Shown: one piece after another, positions 41,286-54,210 of the stretch
Layout: each line of letters begins with the position of its first letter
How positions within the stretch are numbered: position 1 is the first letter of the stretch
From: Chamaea fasciata
Taxonomy: Eukaryota; Chordata; Aves; Passeriformes; Sylviidae
Length of the DNA stretch: 64,000 nucleotides
Direction of reading: 5' to 3'
NCBI GenBank assembly: GCA_029207755.1
Contig: JARCOQ010000005.1
Span: forward strand, 51,735,563 to 51,799,562
The notes under the pieces: model-generated
Told to the model about the DNA's origin: nothing
Database searches by the model: none
What the model saw: only the letters and a program-made list of their open reading frames with translations
Program-made: the position numbers and the translations under genes

Positions 41286-41568
41286 ACAGACTATTTACAG
41301 GGGCCTGGAGTGACTGAATGAAAACTTCACACTGACACAGAGCAGGGTTAGACTGGATATGAGGAAAAAATTCTGTGAGGGTGGTGAGGCCCTGGGACAG
41401 GCTGCCCAGAGCAGTTGTGGCTGTCCCATCCCTGGCAGTGTTCCAGACCAGGTTGAATGGGGCTGGGAGCAACTTGGGATAGTGGAAGGTGTCCCTGCCC
41501 ATGACAGGGGTTGGAATTGGGTGATCTTTAAGGTCTCTTCCAATCCCCGTCATTCTATGAGTCAATGA
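41286..41568 (+). mobile_element. CR1 LINE 3' end, plus orientation
   Basis: Truncated copy with cttcacactgacacagagc, ggtggtgaggccctgggac and ggaaggtgtccctgcccatg, ending in cattctatgagtcaatg. A small deletion removes part of the 'gaagaaattcttccctgtg' block. Confidence 0.92.
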
Positions 41569-44500
41569 AATTCAAACACCTTGCAAGAAGCAGAGAAAAA
41601 TTGGCATTGAAAAAGTATTGGAGACAAACTCTGGACAGGGTAATCTTTTTTTTTCATCCACAGAATGAATTCTAAAACTTAGATAAAGTTCTAGGTGTTG
41701 GATGCTAGTCCCAGAACCCTGGTTCTCACTTGTGACCCTCAGCAGCAGCAGTGTTAGCTTGGTCCACACACTTTTCTTCCCCTTCCCATCTTTCATCTTG
41801 CCTTTCCTGTGTTGACTGTAGTCTCTGTGGAGCAAGAGTTTGCATGTCCATGTGATAGCTAATTCAGGTGGCCTCGATCCTGTGCCAGTAGAAAAATATA
41901 AAAATCTCCAGTTAGACCCTCAGCAACACAGCTGGAAAGTTGGAGAGGGAGCAACAGTACCGTTTGTTCCTAATGGAGCATGACCTCTGGCTCTGTCCAG
42001 CTTTGATCACTAAAGAAAAGAAAGCTTTCCCAGGTCCTTTCACACTGCTTCCCCTGCTGTGCTGTTCTTTTTTGCTCCTAGATGGTTCCCCAGCTGCAGC
42101 AGGAACTCCCAGCTCTCTGTTCCTGCTGGGGGGAAATGGTGCTCCCTGCCAGCAGAGGTGTCCTGGATGCAGTTATAAACCAAAGGGATCTCCTGTGGCA
42201 TGAGGAATATTGCATTTATTCTGGGTCTTTAGCGAGAACTGGTGATCCAAAGCTTGCTGGCCCCACTGCAGCCCTCCTTTCCTTCAAAACCCCTCACAAG
42301 TTCTCTCCTATAAATCCATCTTCCATGCTGGAACACCTTTGGCTTTGCAGCAGATGGCAATGCAGCACTGCCCGCTGCCAAGATGAGCCAGTTCATTTTT
42401 CCATCGTCTGCATCTTACTATGAAGCAGCAGAAAAAGAGGGAAAAAAACCCTCACTTGGCAGCTGATATGTTGCAGTCTATCTCCTGTTGTGGGCTCTCA
42501 GCAATATGAGCACATTGATTCAAATAGCTGAGGAATAAGCAAACTGAGAAGTCCAGAGACAGCTGGCCCTTGCTGACATGGTGGACAGTCCTGAAGACAA
42601 TCCACAGAGTCACCTAAAATTCTCGCCTCAGATTCCTAAACAGCTCAGATTTTCCCCTGCTTTTCCCACGGGAGGGGCAGAGAATGTCCCCCAGGTGCAG
42701 CATTGAAGTGGAACATTTTCTTGGCATTGCACCTTTCCTATCTGTTCTCTCCACCCACTTTCATCACATTGTGTCTCAGCATTAGCCTGGCTTTTGGGTA
42801 TGTGATGCTGCGGAATTAAAAACTTGAGGTTTTAGCAGATTAGTCCAATCAACTTACAGCTGTCACAAAAACAAAAGCAACCTTCAAGTGGTGAACCAGG
42901 TATCACAGTAAGGAATGCACATGATACCCATGGGTAGATTTAGTTAAATTAAAAATATCCATTTTATTTCTCATTTCCTCTATGTGGTTTTAATCATTCC
43001 AATAAAGGCAAATCAAGAGCTTTCAACTTGCTAAGGCCCACACTAAGTTAAAACTCATATTTTATGAAGGAAGAATTTTCCATTTTCCTATGTTTTGGAG
43101 CTAAGTAGCATTTTCCATGGGCCACTGAATGTCTTCAAAACAACAGCTGAAGCTTTGTAAATACAAGCACAGCCTTCCTTTTCCCTCTGAAACTCTGAAT
43201 CTCCCTTAGAAAATAAACAGAGATGGACACTTCAAGATGATGATTCCTGCTCCAAGACCTGAAGAATTTTGCAGAAATCTCTCTTCCTGCTCTTCTGCCT
43301 TGGTGCTGTGGCAGAAATGAGCTGTGGAGCCAGACTCAAGCTCTTGGTGCAGTGCAAAGCCATGGCTTCTGATCGATTCGCTCCTCACTGAGGATGCCGA
43401 AAGAGTGAAGAAAGAGGGTCAGGAAGTTCAGATACAGCCTCAAGGAGCAGTCTCCAGCAGCAGGTAAGTGAGCAGTACTAAAAGATAGAGAGCATCATCA
43501 TTTTCCAGGGAGCTTGACAAAGTTTTCAAAGAACACAGCATTTCTGATACCACGTAGAGGAAATGCAATGCTCTGTTGTAAATCAAATTAGGCAAGAGAC
43601 ACCAACATTTCAACATCCCCCCAAAAAAAGTTAATGCATTCAAAACAAACGAACAACAGGAAAAAGAAAGGGATATGAAAACATCATAGCTAAAATGTGC
43701 CTTTCATCTTCTTGTGTCAGGATCTGAATTATTACAGATCAGCAGTGTGCTATTCTGCTGCATACTTGTGAAACATCCATAAGAAATTTTTGGTTTGTCT
43801 TGAAAACAAAACAAAACAAAAGAAAAAAAAATGCAAACTATTTCAGCTAAGTCCAAGGGATCATTTTGTATTTCCAAATGCACAGGAAAAGTCACTTGCA
43901 GACAAAATTACCTTTCCCAGCCCAGTGGCATTCATTTAGGCTCTGCAGTGTTTCTGCTGAGCTGTGCTGGAGTTTTGACTCATGTAAATCAGGATTTTCA
44001 TGCCTGTGCTTGTCTGTGCAACAGAAATATCAGGCAGTAGTGTGTACCTAGAAAAAACTGACCTAGCTGAGAAGTTTAAGTTGATTATCTAGGAGTACAA
44101 ACCTGAGAAATTAAGAAAAGGGAGTGTTTTCCTGCGCTGCTTTTACTATGGGTAAAGCAAGAGCAGAAATTCAGGGTGGACAGCTGGAGGTGCATTCCAA
44201 AGCACAGCAGAGTCCAACAGCATTTTATTTTCCTGAGTTGCAAGAACCTGCTGGACATGGAAGTCCCTGCATGTGTGGACACAAGCATTGGCCATCTGGA
44301 TATAGACAAAAAGACAGTGCAAATTGCAGAACAGGCATCAGTAATGGTGTCTTAGACAAGACTCAGTCAACCAGGAAAGTGTGGACAGAAATCTGATGGT
44401 TAATTCTAAAGATTTATCTACTCAGTGCATCAAAGGTTGGCACAGTTCAGATACCTCAGATCCTTGGAGACAGGTATTTTCCTAAATTGGTTTTCAGACA

Positions 44501-45192
44501 CTGAACTTCTGTCTCCAGCTACTATTTTGCTGTTGTGGGGTTTTTCCCCCTTCTTAAATCTGTTATCCCAGAGGTGCTGCTGTTATCCCTGATGGGTTCA
44601 GCCTTGGCCAGTGGCAGGTCCATCCTGGAGACCCCTGGAATTGGCTCTGTTGGACATGGGAGAAGCTTCCAGCAGCTTGTCACCCCTGCTACCAAAACTG
44701 TGCCCTGCAAACCCAGTGCACCCCAAAATGAAAATAACCACAGTGAAATGTTATGTATTTTTCTCAAACCTCCTCTGTGTATTTTGCAGGCTTAAATGAA
44801 GCTGATTTTAGAATATTACCTGTTCAAGGTAAAGCTAGGAATAACTTCCTTGCCAGAAGCAATTCGTGCTAAGTGTATTCTTTGAATGCAGGCCTGGCCT
44901 TTAGGGATCTGCTTGTATGATGCAAATGTGCAAAGATGGATGTGGAAATAGTAAAAATCCTTTCACACAGGCTCTTCATTTGAGCTTTCTTGTCCATAGA
45001 GAGCAGGAGTGCAAAGTTCAGTGGCCTAGACTTAAATTGTACCTTGGAGTATTTTGCCATGTTACATTTTCTTTCTGGAGTATTTTGCCATGTTACATTT
45101 TCTTTCTGACTTTCCCAAGTAGATGTTATATATCGAAATATGATCTCAAACAGGCTTATTTGCTTCAAAGTGTTACCTTTTACTAGCCAGGA
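41569..45192. other. Intergenic, nothing recognised
   Basis: Unique-looking sequence; the 31-bp tandem duplication lies at its right end. No RNA gene or exon recognised. Confidence 0.55.
45046..45107 (+). repeat. Perfect 31-bp tandem duplication
   Basis: Two identical 31-bp units (each starting ggagtattttgccatgttac) at 45046-45076 and 45077-45107. Zero differences suggests a recent event. Confidence 0.95.
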
Positions 45193-45258
45193 TTTCTTCA
45201 TAATTTTCTGTCTAAACCTGCTCTTGGTCAGTGTGAAGCCATTGAAAGTCATCCCAGG
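45193..45258 (-). mobile_element. Short CR1 fragment, minus orientation
   Basis: About 65 bp matching the 'taaacctcctctctgtcagtgtgaagccatt' block of the longer minus copies at 49960 and 56470. Its ends are diverged. It lies in inverted orientation only 180 bp from the next plus-strand copy. Confidence 0.65.
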
Positions 45259-45435
45259 GCATCCTACTCTAGAGAGGATTACAAAATATGTCATATAACG
45301 TTTATCCAGTCACAGCCAAAATAACACACTTTAATTCACAAGGCAACTCACAGCACCACTGTGGGATGACACAAAAGTGGTGAAGATCGTAACTACAAAA
45401 AATTCCTACTGGTTTTCTAGGAGAGGGAACATGAA

Positions 45436-45684
45436 GAAGCACTATTTACAAGGGCATGGAGTGACAGGATGAGGGGGAATGGCTTCACGCTGATAGAGAG
45501 GAGGTTTAGATTGGATATGAGGAAGAAATTGTTTCCTGTGAGCGTGGTGAGGCCCAGTTTGCCCAGAGAAGCTGTGGCTGCCCCATCCCTGGCAGTGATC
45601 CAGGCCAGGTTGGATGGGGCTCTGAGCAGGGGGTTGGAAGTGGATGATATTTAAAATTCATTCCAGCCATTCTGTGATTCTGGG
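45436..45684 (+). mobile_element. CR1 LINE 3' end, plus orientation
   Basis: Contains atggagtgacaggatgaggg, tagattggatatgaggaag and ccaggttggatggggctctg, ending in gccattctgtgattctgg. The 'ctgggctagtggaaggtg' stretch is deleted, so it is shorter than its relatives. Confidence 0.92.
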
Positions 45685-46007
45685 AAAGTGGTTCCAGGTG
45701 GTCAAACCACATCTGCCCACCACCCCCTCAAGCCATAATTTGAATGAAACAACACAAGCCAAACATTGCTTTAGCCTTTTGCTCTTTGGATAATATTACC
45801 AGCTCTCCCCAGCTTGAGTGTAAGGAGCTTAGCTCTGCAGCATTATTGTGACTAATCTCATCAGAGACTGCTGTGGTAGCCAGGCTCCCCTAAGACAGAC
45901 AATGGGGAGGATCTCAGGGAATAAGGGAAAGGCAGATGGGGAAGCCCTGCATAAATCAAAGAATATGAAATAAACATTCAAGAGCTCAATGAAAATCCCA
46001 CATTAAA

Positions 46008-46086
46008 AAGAAACAAAAAACAAACAAACAAAAAACCTACCAAAAAAAAAAAAAACCAAAAAAAAAAAAACCACAAAAAACCCCCA
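46008..46086. repeat. A-rich (CAAA)n/poly(A) tract
   Basis: About 80 bp of caaa units and A-runs interrupted by single or double C. Confidence 0.85.
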
Positions 46087-46755
46087 AAGTCTAGTCTCAG
46101 GCTGTTTTGCACCTAAAAATATCAAATCCCATTTCTGCTTTTTGATAGACTGAGGGAATGTAGATCTGTATCAGAAGAATCTAAAGTGGGCACGAACCTA
46201 TATGGGACATTTCTTGCTGAACTTTCCATGAGTTTGAAATCCATTTTACACTTCAGAAGTGCTACGTTAGTAGTGGCAAGTTCACCAAATAATGTGAGTC
46301 TGTCATCCTGAAAATTAGTTTATCCTCAACCTCAAGGCACCAAAGTTACCTCAGGAAAAGTTACCTTTCTTTTTACTTTCTTTCTGTCATGAAAAAAAGA
46401 AAAAAATCACCTGGCTGGAAATAATAGGATGATAAGAGAGGATGTCTGGCTTTGACTGTGATGAAGACCCAAAAAACTAGGACATTTCAGGTTTTCCTGT
46501 GGTTTCCAACAGAGACCAAGGAAGAAATTTGCGCCATAGAAAGGGCCAAAAGGATAAATCTAGCCCAGTAGGATAGATGGGAAGAGACCCTGGGCAAGGT
46601 TGTGAACTTCCAAGAGAGAAAAGTGTATTGCTGGGAATCTTCTGTAACTGTTCTGTGGCTACAAGCTTCCAGAGTCATGTAAAATGTGCTTTCTCCAGTG
46701 ATTTTGATTATTTGTGTGCTAGGAAATCACCTGTTAAGGCAGCATTTTCTTAAAC

Positions 46756-46780
46756 AAAAAAAAAAAAAAAAAAAAAAAAA
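46756..46780. repeat. Poly(A) tract, 25 A
   Basis: 25 consecutive A followed by cccaaac; no retroelement recognised upstream. Confidence 0.9.
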
Positions 46781-49723
46781 CCCAAACAGCAAAACCACAA
46801 TCTCATGGAAAACTTGGGCTCCTGGAAGTATGTAGGCACTGAAAAATGATAGTCATGAAGATTGGGCAAAATCACATCATGATCTCAATCCACAGATGGG
46901 CCTAACCTTTGTCAGATCTGTTGCAAGGCATGTCAGAAGAACAGGGAGAGCTGGCTTGGAAAACATAAAATTTCCTGAAAGAACACGTTTATCCACTCAT
47001 ATCCACCCATCCCTCCATTCTTTGATTTAGTTCACACCCTGACAAGACATGCTTCCAGTTTCCCTTCTTTGTCCCCCTCCCCACATCAATCTAGGCAAAT
47101 ACTGGACATGATAATTATAGGAAGCTCTTAAATCCCAATAAATGCTACCAAACTGGCTACTCAGAGGCTTCCATGCCATCGACTTTTTAACACAGTAATG
47201 ATGATTAGACTGTATTGCATCTGAGTACTTTTAGAGGTTTACCCTTTGATTAGACTTAGGGAGAAGGGAGAAATACTGTTCAGAAATGGGAAGGAGATAT
47301 TTCAGCTTGGAAAGAGGTTATGTTTTCAAATTTTGACTTTCAGAGCAGTGGAAGAATAATAAACTTGTAGAGGTTCCTGGTTTTAGGCTCTGGGTTTTTT
47401 TTAGTGACAGAGAAATGATGCTTCTGTTGTTGCTGCTGCTGCTGCAGAATAGAAAGATCTCCAGGCAGCAAAACTAAATGGTGCCTTTTGTGAGATGTGC
47501 TGGAAAGAAGGTCTCTGAGTAAGTTCTGAATCATGAGAAATTTGAGATTCAGAAGGCATTTCCCTCAGAGAAAGCATCTGAGCTCTGTGAGTTCAGGCCA
47601 GAAGAGGAACTAGTTTGTGCTTCCTAAACTTTATGGTGCAGGGAGCTGCATGACTTTCCTGGCCAAGGTGGGATAGAGAGAGGAGGCAGGTAGGACTGAG
47701 ATAACTCTGAGGCAATGCCTGGCCAACATGCAGCTGGAGGGTGGGAAGTGCTACATTCCGGGTTTTGTTTCCACTTCCCCCTACCCTGGTTCTGATTTTG
47801 CTCTTGGTGGTGAAAACCTTGGGCATTTCCACTGGCGATGCTGGCTGATGGAATTTAGGCACAACCATGAGTAGCAAGCCGAGCTTTTGGCCCTTTTGCA
47901 AGTACAGCCTAAGAAACTGAGCTCATGTTGCAGGACATGTGTTAGCCAGTGATAAACTAAGTTTCCACAGCCCTGGCTGTTCCAGAGCCCTCACAGCAGC
48001 AGAGCCACAGGATGAGGAGGGAAACACACAAGATAAGTGAACATTTGGCAGTCCAATGGATGAAAGGTGGGGAAGGGATCCTGGCACATGGTGAGTTAAG
48101 AAAAAAGGAAGTCAAGAGTCAAGAAAAAATCAAGGAAGGGTTGATACAACTGCACATGAGAGGAGTATACTCTGGGTGGAGAAGGGTTGCAGGGGACCAG
48201 CAGCATCGAAGGGGCTACAAAATCTTTAGAGGGCTGTGGGTGAGTACAGTGAAGCAAGGTTCATCAGACCCTTCTCCTGATTCCAATAAGTGGCTCTTAC
48301 AGAATCTGGATATCAACAAATACATCAGAACCAGGTGATTCACTCCGTTTTGGGTGCTGTAAGTGCCGTGAAGTTCTGTGTTCAGCAAACAGTGATTCAT
48401 GAAGGATGAGTAAGGCCCAGCAGTCTGTGGCAAGAGCAGTGGAAACCTGCCAAGGCCACGGCAGCCCGTGTGTTCTCTGTGTCACAGGACTGCAGTGACA
48501 TGCCAGTCCCTTCTCCTCCTTGTTTTCTATTGAAGTTTGTCCAGACTCCTGGCCATAATCAAGGCCCATTGGATGCCCAGATCAGTTTGTATCAAGACAC
48601 AGCTTCTGGCTCTGGGTAGAATTGCTTCTGAAGGGCAAAAAATAAAAAATATAATCAGTACTGTAGCTCTTGGTAGAAATTGAGGCTCTGGTTCTGCGTG
48701 ACACTGAGGAGGGAACAACGAGACTTTAGACAACAACCACCGTTTCTTTCTAGGAACAGCAATATCAGGTGACTACAAATGTGTATGAGAGGGACCAAAT
48801 GAAAGAAGCCAAAGATATGTCAGCTGAGGAGGAAATCAGCTGAAAGGGCCAGACTTTGTTTCTTCAGCAAACTGCAATTCAAAGGCTTGAGCAGTGAGTA
48901 TATGAAAAGGTAGATTTTGATATTGAGGCTATTTTATATTCTTGCTGATTGGTCTGTGAAAAGAATGTTTATGTTTCTACTGCTTTGAAATGTTTTATAC
49001 CTTCCAGCCTATGTTTATTTTTTGCTTGTATCTCTGCTCGCTTCCACTGACACTGAATATACATTGACAAATAGCTGTCTTTATAAATTCCAGCATCTCC
49101 CTCTGTGGAAAACTCCCAGAGCAGGACATGGCAGCTGTTTAGCAGCACAGAACGCTCCTGTGCACCACTGCAGGGTATGAAGGAGTGCAGATTCCCATAT
49201 TCCATTGCCATTGCAAGATGAAAGCTTAGATACTTAGGGTATAATTAACCACACTGAATTTGAGCAGTAAGCTAAGATTAATGGTCCTACAACACTTGAG
49301 AAAAGTGTAATTGATCTCTTCGAGAGCATGAGTGATTAGGAGATGGGTTAGTGTCACTGGGAAAGGTAGTGCTATCAACACCACAGTGTCCACTAACACT
49401 GTTCACAGGGCACTCCTTCACCCAGCCTAATGAAATGGATGTGCTTCATCTCCCACATTTGCCAGCACCTTATAAAAATGGACCTAGGCTGATTCCATTG
49501 CCTTTTGTGTTGGTCACAAACAGAGGAACTGCTCAAATAGGGATTCATACAACTCAAAAAATCCATTTCCTGTTCCTCCCTAAGTCAGATAATGCTGCTG
49601 TCCCCATTTCATTACACCTGAGTCCAAGCTGCAGTAAATTGCCTCAAACACCAGGAATTGATGTGGTGCTGCATCCAAGGTAACAAAGCCTGAGGCACTG
49701 AGGATGTGGCAAACTGAAATCCA

Positions 49724-50252
49724 AGAATGACAGAATTCACAGAATGGTTTGGGTTGGAAATGGCCTTAAAGGTCATCTAGTGTCACCCCCTGCAGTGGGC
49801 AAGGTCACTTTCCACTATCCCAGGTTGCTCTCAGCCCCATCCAGCCTGGTCTGGTACAGTTCCAGGGATCCAGGGGCAGCCACAGCTGCTCTGGGAAACC
49901 TGTGCCAGGGCCTCACCACCCTCACAGGGAATAATTTCTTCCCAATATCCAATCTAAACCTCCTCTCTGTCAGTGTGAAGCCATTGCCCCTTGTCCTGTC
50001 ACTCCAGGCCCTTGTCAAGAGTCTCTCTCCATCTTTTTTGGAGGCTCCCATTGGGCACTGCTGCAATGAGGTCCCCTCAAAGCCTTCTCTTCCCCAGGCT
50101 GAACAATCCCAATTCCCTCAGCCTTTCCTCCCAGCAGAGCTGCTCCATCCCTCTGATGCCCTTGGTGTCCCTGCTCTGGCCTGGCTCCAGCAGCTCCCTG
50201 TCCTTGCTGTGCTGGGCCCAGGGCTGGATGCAGCCCTGCAGGGGGGGTCTCT
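49724..50252 (-). mobile_element. CR1 LINE 3' part, minus orientation
   Basis: About 530 bp, from the terminal block (cacagaatggtttgggttgg) through caccctcacagggaataat and the ctgctccatccctctgatgc block to ctggatgcagccctgcaggg. It is one of the least diverged copies. The 172-residue frame over it is antisense CR1, not a host gene. Confidence 0.94.
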
Positions 50253-52759
50253 GTTAATGTGAACTTACAGACCTAATCCCACGATGGGACTCCATCATGG
50301 GAGAATCCACCTCTGGAAATGAGAGGGAAAGAACAGTAAAAAAATTTTGTCTGATCAGATTTATCTTCCAGAGTTACCAGAGTTATCTTCCAGAAAAAGT
50401 TCTGGGGAAGAGCTGTTCAACTGCAAACCTTTTCTTCCCAGTAAAACCAAACTTAACCAAAAAAAGTCAAACAAAACAAACCAAAAAGTTTATGTAAGGA
50501 TGGAAATCTTTCTCTTTTCCACTTCCATTCACGGATTGATTTTAATTCATTACCTTGTCTACCCCATCATACAAACTAAATCAAACAATGAATGATCTTT
50601 CTAATTGCATGCCCTTTCTTAAAGCAGATGTGAGCCTAAATTTCCTTCTCAACAACTGGTTATATTTCTCCTTGAGCTTTTTACTGTAGAACAGAAATAG
50701 ATCTTATCTGACTCCAAAGGGATTGTTAGCAATGAGCAGATTAGAAGGAAAACAGATGCAGGGGCAGAAGAGATGTAGTTCTGCTCGTATTTTTAATCAG
50801 ATCTAGATGTTGTCCCCGAGTTAAGAAATGAAACACTGCAGCCAGGGTGGGCCTACCCAGGGCTGAGTATGTGTTTAAACTGCTTCTGCAGAGAGGTGTC
50901 ATTTCCAACAGGCAGAAGCTTTGAGCCACTCAAGTACACAGAAGAAACAATCCCATGAAGGACAGTTTCTCCTCAACATCCATCATCCTGCTGCCCTTGG
51001 ATTTTGAGAAACTTTTGAAAAGGATGTGTCTTTCAGCAGGTGAACCCCTTGTTTCTCTGGTGTCACATGCACACCTGAATACCTTTCTTAGAAAGGTAAG
51101 TGATATTCTTCACTTCTCTAAGAACAGAAATTTAATTTTGCAGCCAAATGAAGGCAGCTGGATCCCAGCCACTGTCTGCCCATGCTGTTAGAAATTCCTC
51201 TGAAGTCCCCAGTGTAATGCAGAGTGGTTCACAATGTGAAGAATCCACACAAAACTCTCACTCAGAGCCCAGTGAGTCGCAGCTGGGAAGGATTTTGGCC
51301 CCCTCGTATCTGTCTCCACCTTCCCCGTGCCGAGCTAAAGCACCAGGCATTAAGATGCTGAGTCAAAATATAGCATTTCCTGCAGAGCTCTGGTTGAGAG
51401 GCATTTGAAAAATGACAGTGCAGACTAAAACTCATGTTTTCTTCATGGCAAAGAGAGGAAGAGGAAAAAATTATTTTCAAGGACAGAGTACTGCTTGGGT
51501 CATCTAGTCAGCAGCAGAAACTTGTTAACAGGACAATGAACACCAAATATACCAGTATTTGGGTATCCCTGAATATTTGTGTTTTCACTTTTAAGCCTCA
51601 AGGAAAGCTCATGACCTTGCAGTTGCACATCCCTGTGGCAGAGAATCCTGTCCACTAATTGTTGCATTAAACCTGCATCTTGCCTTGAGAACAACTCACA
51701 TTAAATATCAGGACAGGGATTAGGAAGGTGCAGGCTAGTAATTTGCCAATTTAGCAATAGCTGAACTTAAGTTTAATCCTGGGTATGCCAGCCCATCACA
51801 TTCTGGGCTGGAAAATGTTCTGTTTAATACATTTTTCCTTTGTTTGCCCACCAGCACTTGAAATCTTACTAAGGCAGCATTTTTTTTACAGTTCATTTCT
51901 CTGCTACAAAAATATTTTTAAACAGGCAGTTAAGCAGTATAAGACCACAGCTGGACACCACTAATCTTCATATAAACAAGCAGAACCCCTTTGTTTTCCA
52001 TCAGTGCTGCATCCATATCAAATGTGTGTCTGGTCATGTTCCCAGCATAAGTGCTCACCTTTCCTTCACCAGCCCACTAGAAAGAGGAAAGGGGAATTTG
52101 CCATCCTCTCTGGATGACAACTGCAATTTTGAAGTTTCACACCTAGAGCTGAGAGTTTGATTTTGAGAAGAACCACAATAATGAACAAGGCAAACACTGC
52201 AATGGTGAAAAGGGAAGTTGCGGCCAGCTCAAAACACTTTATCTAATCCAGTGTGACACATGAGACACCTCTTGTCTTTATGGCACTTTAATTGTTGACA
52301 GTGAATTGTTGACTGATTTAATTTCAGTTTGAAGAAGCTTTTTGAGATGCCCTCAGTGCGGGGTGTTTTCAGGATAGTTAACTTTGCTATTGCGTCAGTT
52401 ACATTGAGACAGGCAAAAAATAGCTTTAAAAATGAAAATATAAGTCCTATCCAGCAAAGAAAGCAGCTGTTCAAGTTTGGCTTCTTTCTTGATGTATATT
52501 TAGTCAAATGCACTGAGCCTGCAAGGGACCAAAAATAAAATATCTATAGTATGGCTTTCTGCACCCCCACATCCCCAAAATCCCAGCAGCTCACAGATAT
52601 ACAAAACCAGCCTCAAATCTAAGCAGCAGGGTCTCCACTAGAATATATTTGCCTAGCTCAGCAGCTGGACTCTTATTTAACACAAACCAATATCCAAAAC
52701 CTGGAGAAAGCTGCTACAAGATAGCTCTGTGCTCTGCCATCCCCACAAGTGCATGGAAG
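50253..52759. other. Intergenic, nothing recognised
   Basis: AT-rich unique sequence between a CR1 and the 5S relic; no feature supported. Confidence 0.55.
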
Positions 52760-52880
52760 AAGCCTGGAAGTCCCAGTGTTCTCAGATGGCCACAGTTCTG
52801 AGTATTTAATCATGCCAAAACTCACTTAGCCCTTGAAATCAGACAAGATCAAGCTTATGAAGTGTGGGAAGCTCCTCCAG
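52760..52880 (-). pseudogene. 5S rRNA-derived relic (5S pseudogene or 5S-headed SINE)
   Basis: On the minus strand, 121 bases align end to end with vertebrate 5S rRNA with essentially one single-base insertion. Clear blocks are ttcccacact (5S about 12-20), gatcttgtctgat (about 31-43), gctaag in the A-box, ggcatgatta (about 64-74) and ctgagaacactggg running to aggctt at the 3' end. Most changes are C-to-T or G-to-A, as expected from decay of methylated CpG. The A-, intermediate and C-box promoter is degraded, so it is not a functional gene. It may be a dispersed 5S pseudogene or the head of an AmnSINE1-like SINE; no SINE tail is recognised downstream. Confidence 0.6.
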
Positions 52881-53849
52881 CATTCACTCAGTGGCAATTT
52901 ACTGTAACTCCAGTAATGAGTTCCTCCCATGAGGCACTTGCATATCTGCAGCACTATTTCCTGAGGCTGTCATGTCATTAATTTCCAGTGTTTATAGGCC
53001 AGTGGAGCTCCTGGATTTGCTGTGTGTAAAGGCTGGGAGATTCTAATGCATCTGCTGCGGTGCAGAGCACAGGTATTAAACCTCTTCAGAGGGAGGAGTT
53101 CGAAACAGAGGACACCCTTAGAATTGGGAATACAAGAATATGAACCCATTTGCTTTCAAAATATTATTTAAGCCCAAAGGTAAACATTTGCTCATCAAAA
53201 TTAGGTTTTTAGCTTGGATTTTCAAACCCCCTCTAAGACAAATCAGACAGAGGAAATTTTCTTGTATTCCCCCAACCTGAGTTAAAAATTTTCATTTTGA
53301 ACCTTTTCAATCTGAGTAACTCTGAAAAAAACACTGCTATTTGTTGTTGCTGTAATGAAACATTTTGTTCCAAATTGGAGCAATCTCTCTCTTTTCTCTC
53401 CTTTTTTCCTTCTTTTTTTCTTTTTTTTTCATTTAAAGTAAATTTTAAAGCCTGAGTAGATTTTTTTCTTTTACCTACCAAGTTTTTTTAATCAACCATG
53501 TAAACAAAGAATGTAGTATTCCATCACCTCTTCTATGAGGAGATACAAAGAGATTTTAAGGCATCAGCAATGTGCCTGTAAAACTCTGGATTCTGACCAG
53601 AGGAGGGAAGATGCTGAAGGCAAGGCAGAAGGTTAAACAGTAGAGTAAGCAGCATGTCAGGAAATGCAGAGAAAAGTGTCATTTATTTTTATCCAGAAGC
53701 CTTTTCGCTTGATAGAACTGAAGAACCCCATTTTTTAGGAGGTACCTATAAGACTTGCAGACTCAAAGTAATTTCATCTAAATTTTAAGCCACAAAAAAA
53801 GCATATTTCCATTTAGGTGTGTGTGTCTGGTGGAGGGATGGAACACATG

Positions 53850-53933
53850 GGAGTGGCCCTGCCTTGGCAGGAGGGTTGGACTGGGTGATCTCCATAGGCC
53901 CCTTCCAACCCAGACAGTTCTGTGATTCTGTGA
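53850..53933 (+). mobile_element. CR1 LINE extreme 3' end, plus orientation
   Basis: Only the last 85 bp remain: ccctgccttggcaggagggt, ttggactgggtgatctcc and cttccaacccagacag, then the terminal ttctgtgattctgtga repeat. A typical very short 5'-truncated insertion. Confidence 0.88.
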
Positions 53934-54163
53934 CCATAAATTATGCTATAGGATTTGGACCACAGCAAGAATTTATCACCAGAAAATTCCTCAAGAAGTG
54001 TAAGAAGTCCTTAGAGAACATGTGATGATGTAACTGCTGTTTAATAGCTTTCTTATTGTTGTTCTCTGTATTCCCTCCTTTGTGAATCACAGTTTTAGTT
54101 CTTGAAGGTCATATTTTTTTTTATTTTAGAGTTCTCTTTAAAATAATTACCTTTTTTTGCTCT

Positions 54164-54210
54164 CACAAAAAAAAAAAGAAAGAAAAAAAAAAAAATAAAA
54201 AAAAAATTTT
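54164..54210. repeat. A-rich low-complexity tract
   Basis: A-runs with single g or t interruptions directly preceding ttttgattt. Confidence 0.85.

Larger units (their letters stand above)
45685..49723. other. Intergenic
   Basis: Holds the A-rich tracts at 46.0 and 46.76 kb and a short CAG/CTG-type run at 47420-47445 (gttgttgctgctgctgctgc). Frames up to 108 codons match nothing known. Confidence 0.55.

Noticed and set aside
49744..50262. 172-codon frame
   Set aside because: Antisense of CR1, not a host gene.
53097..53107. tRNA B-box-like agttcgaaac
   Set aside because: No A-box or cloverleaf around it on either strand.
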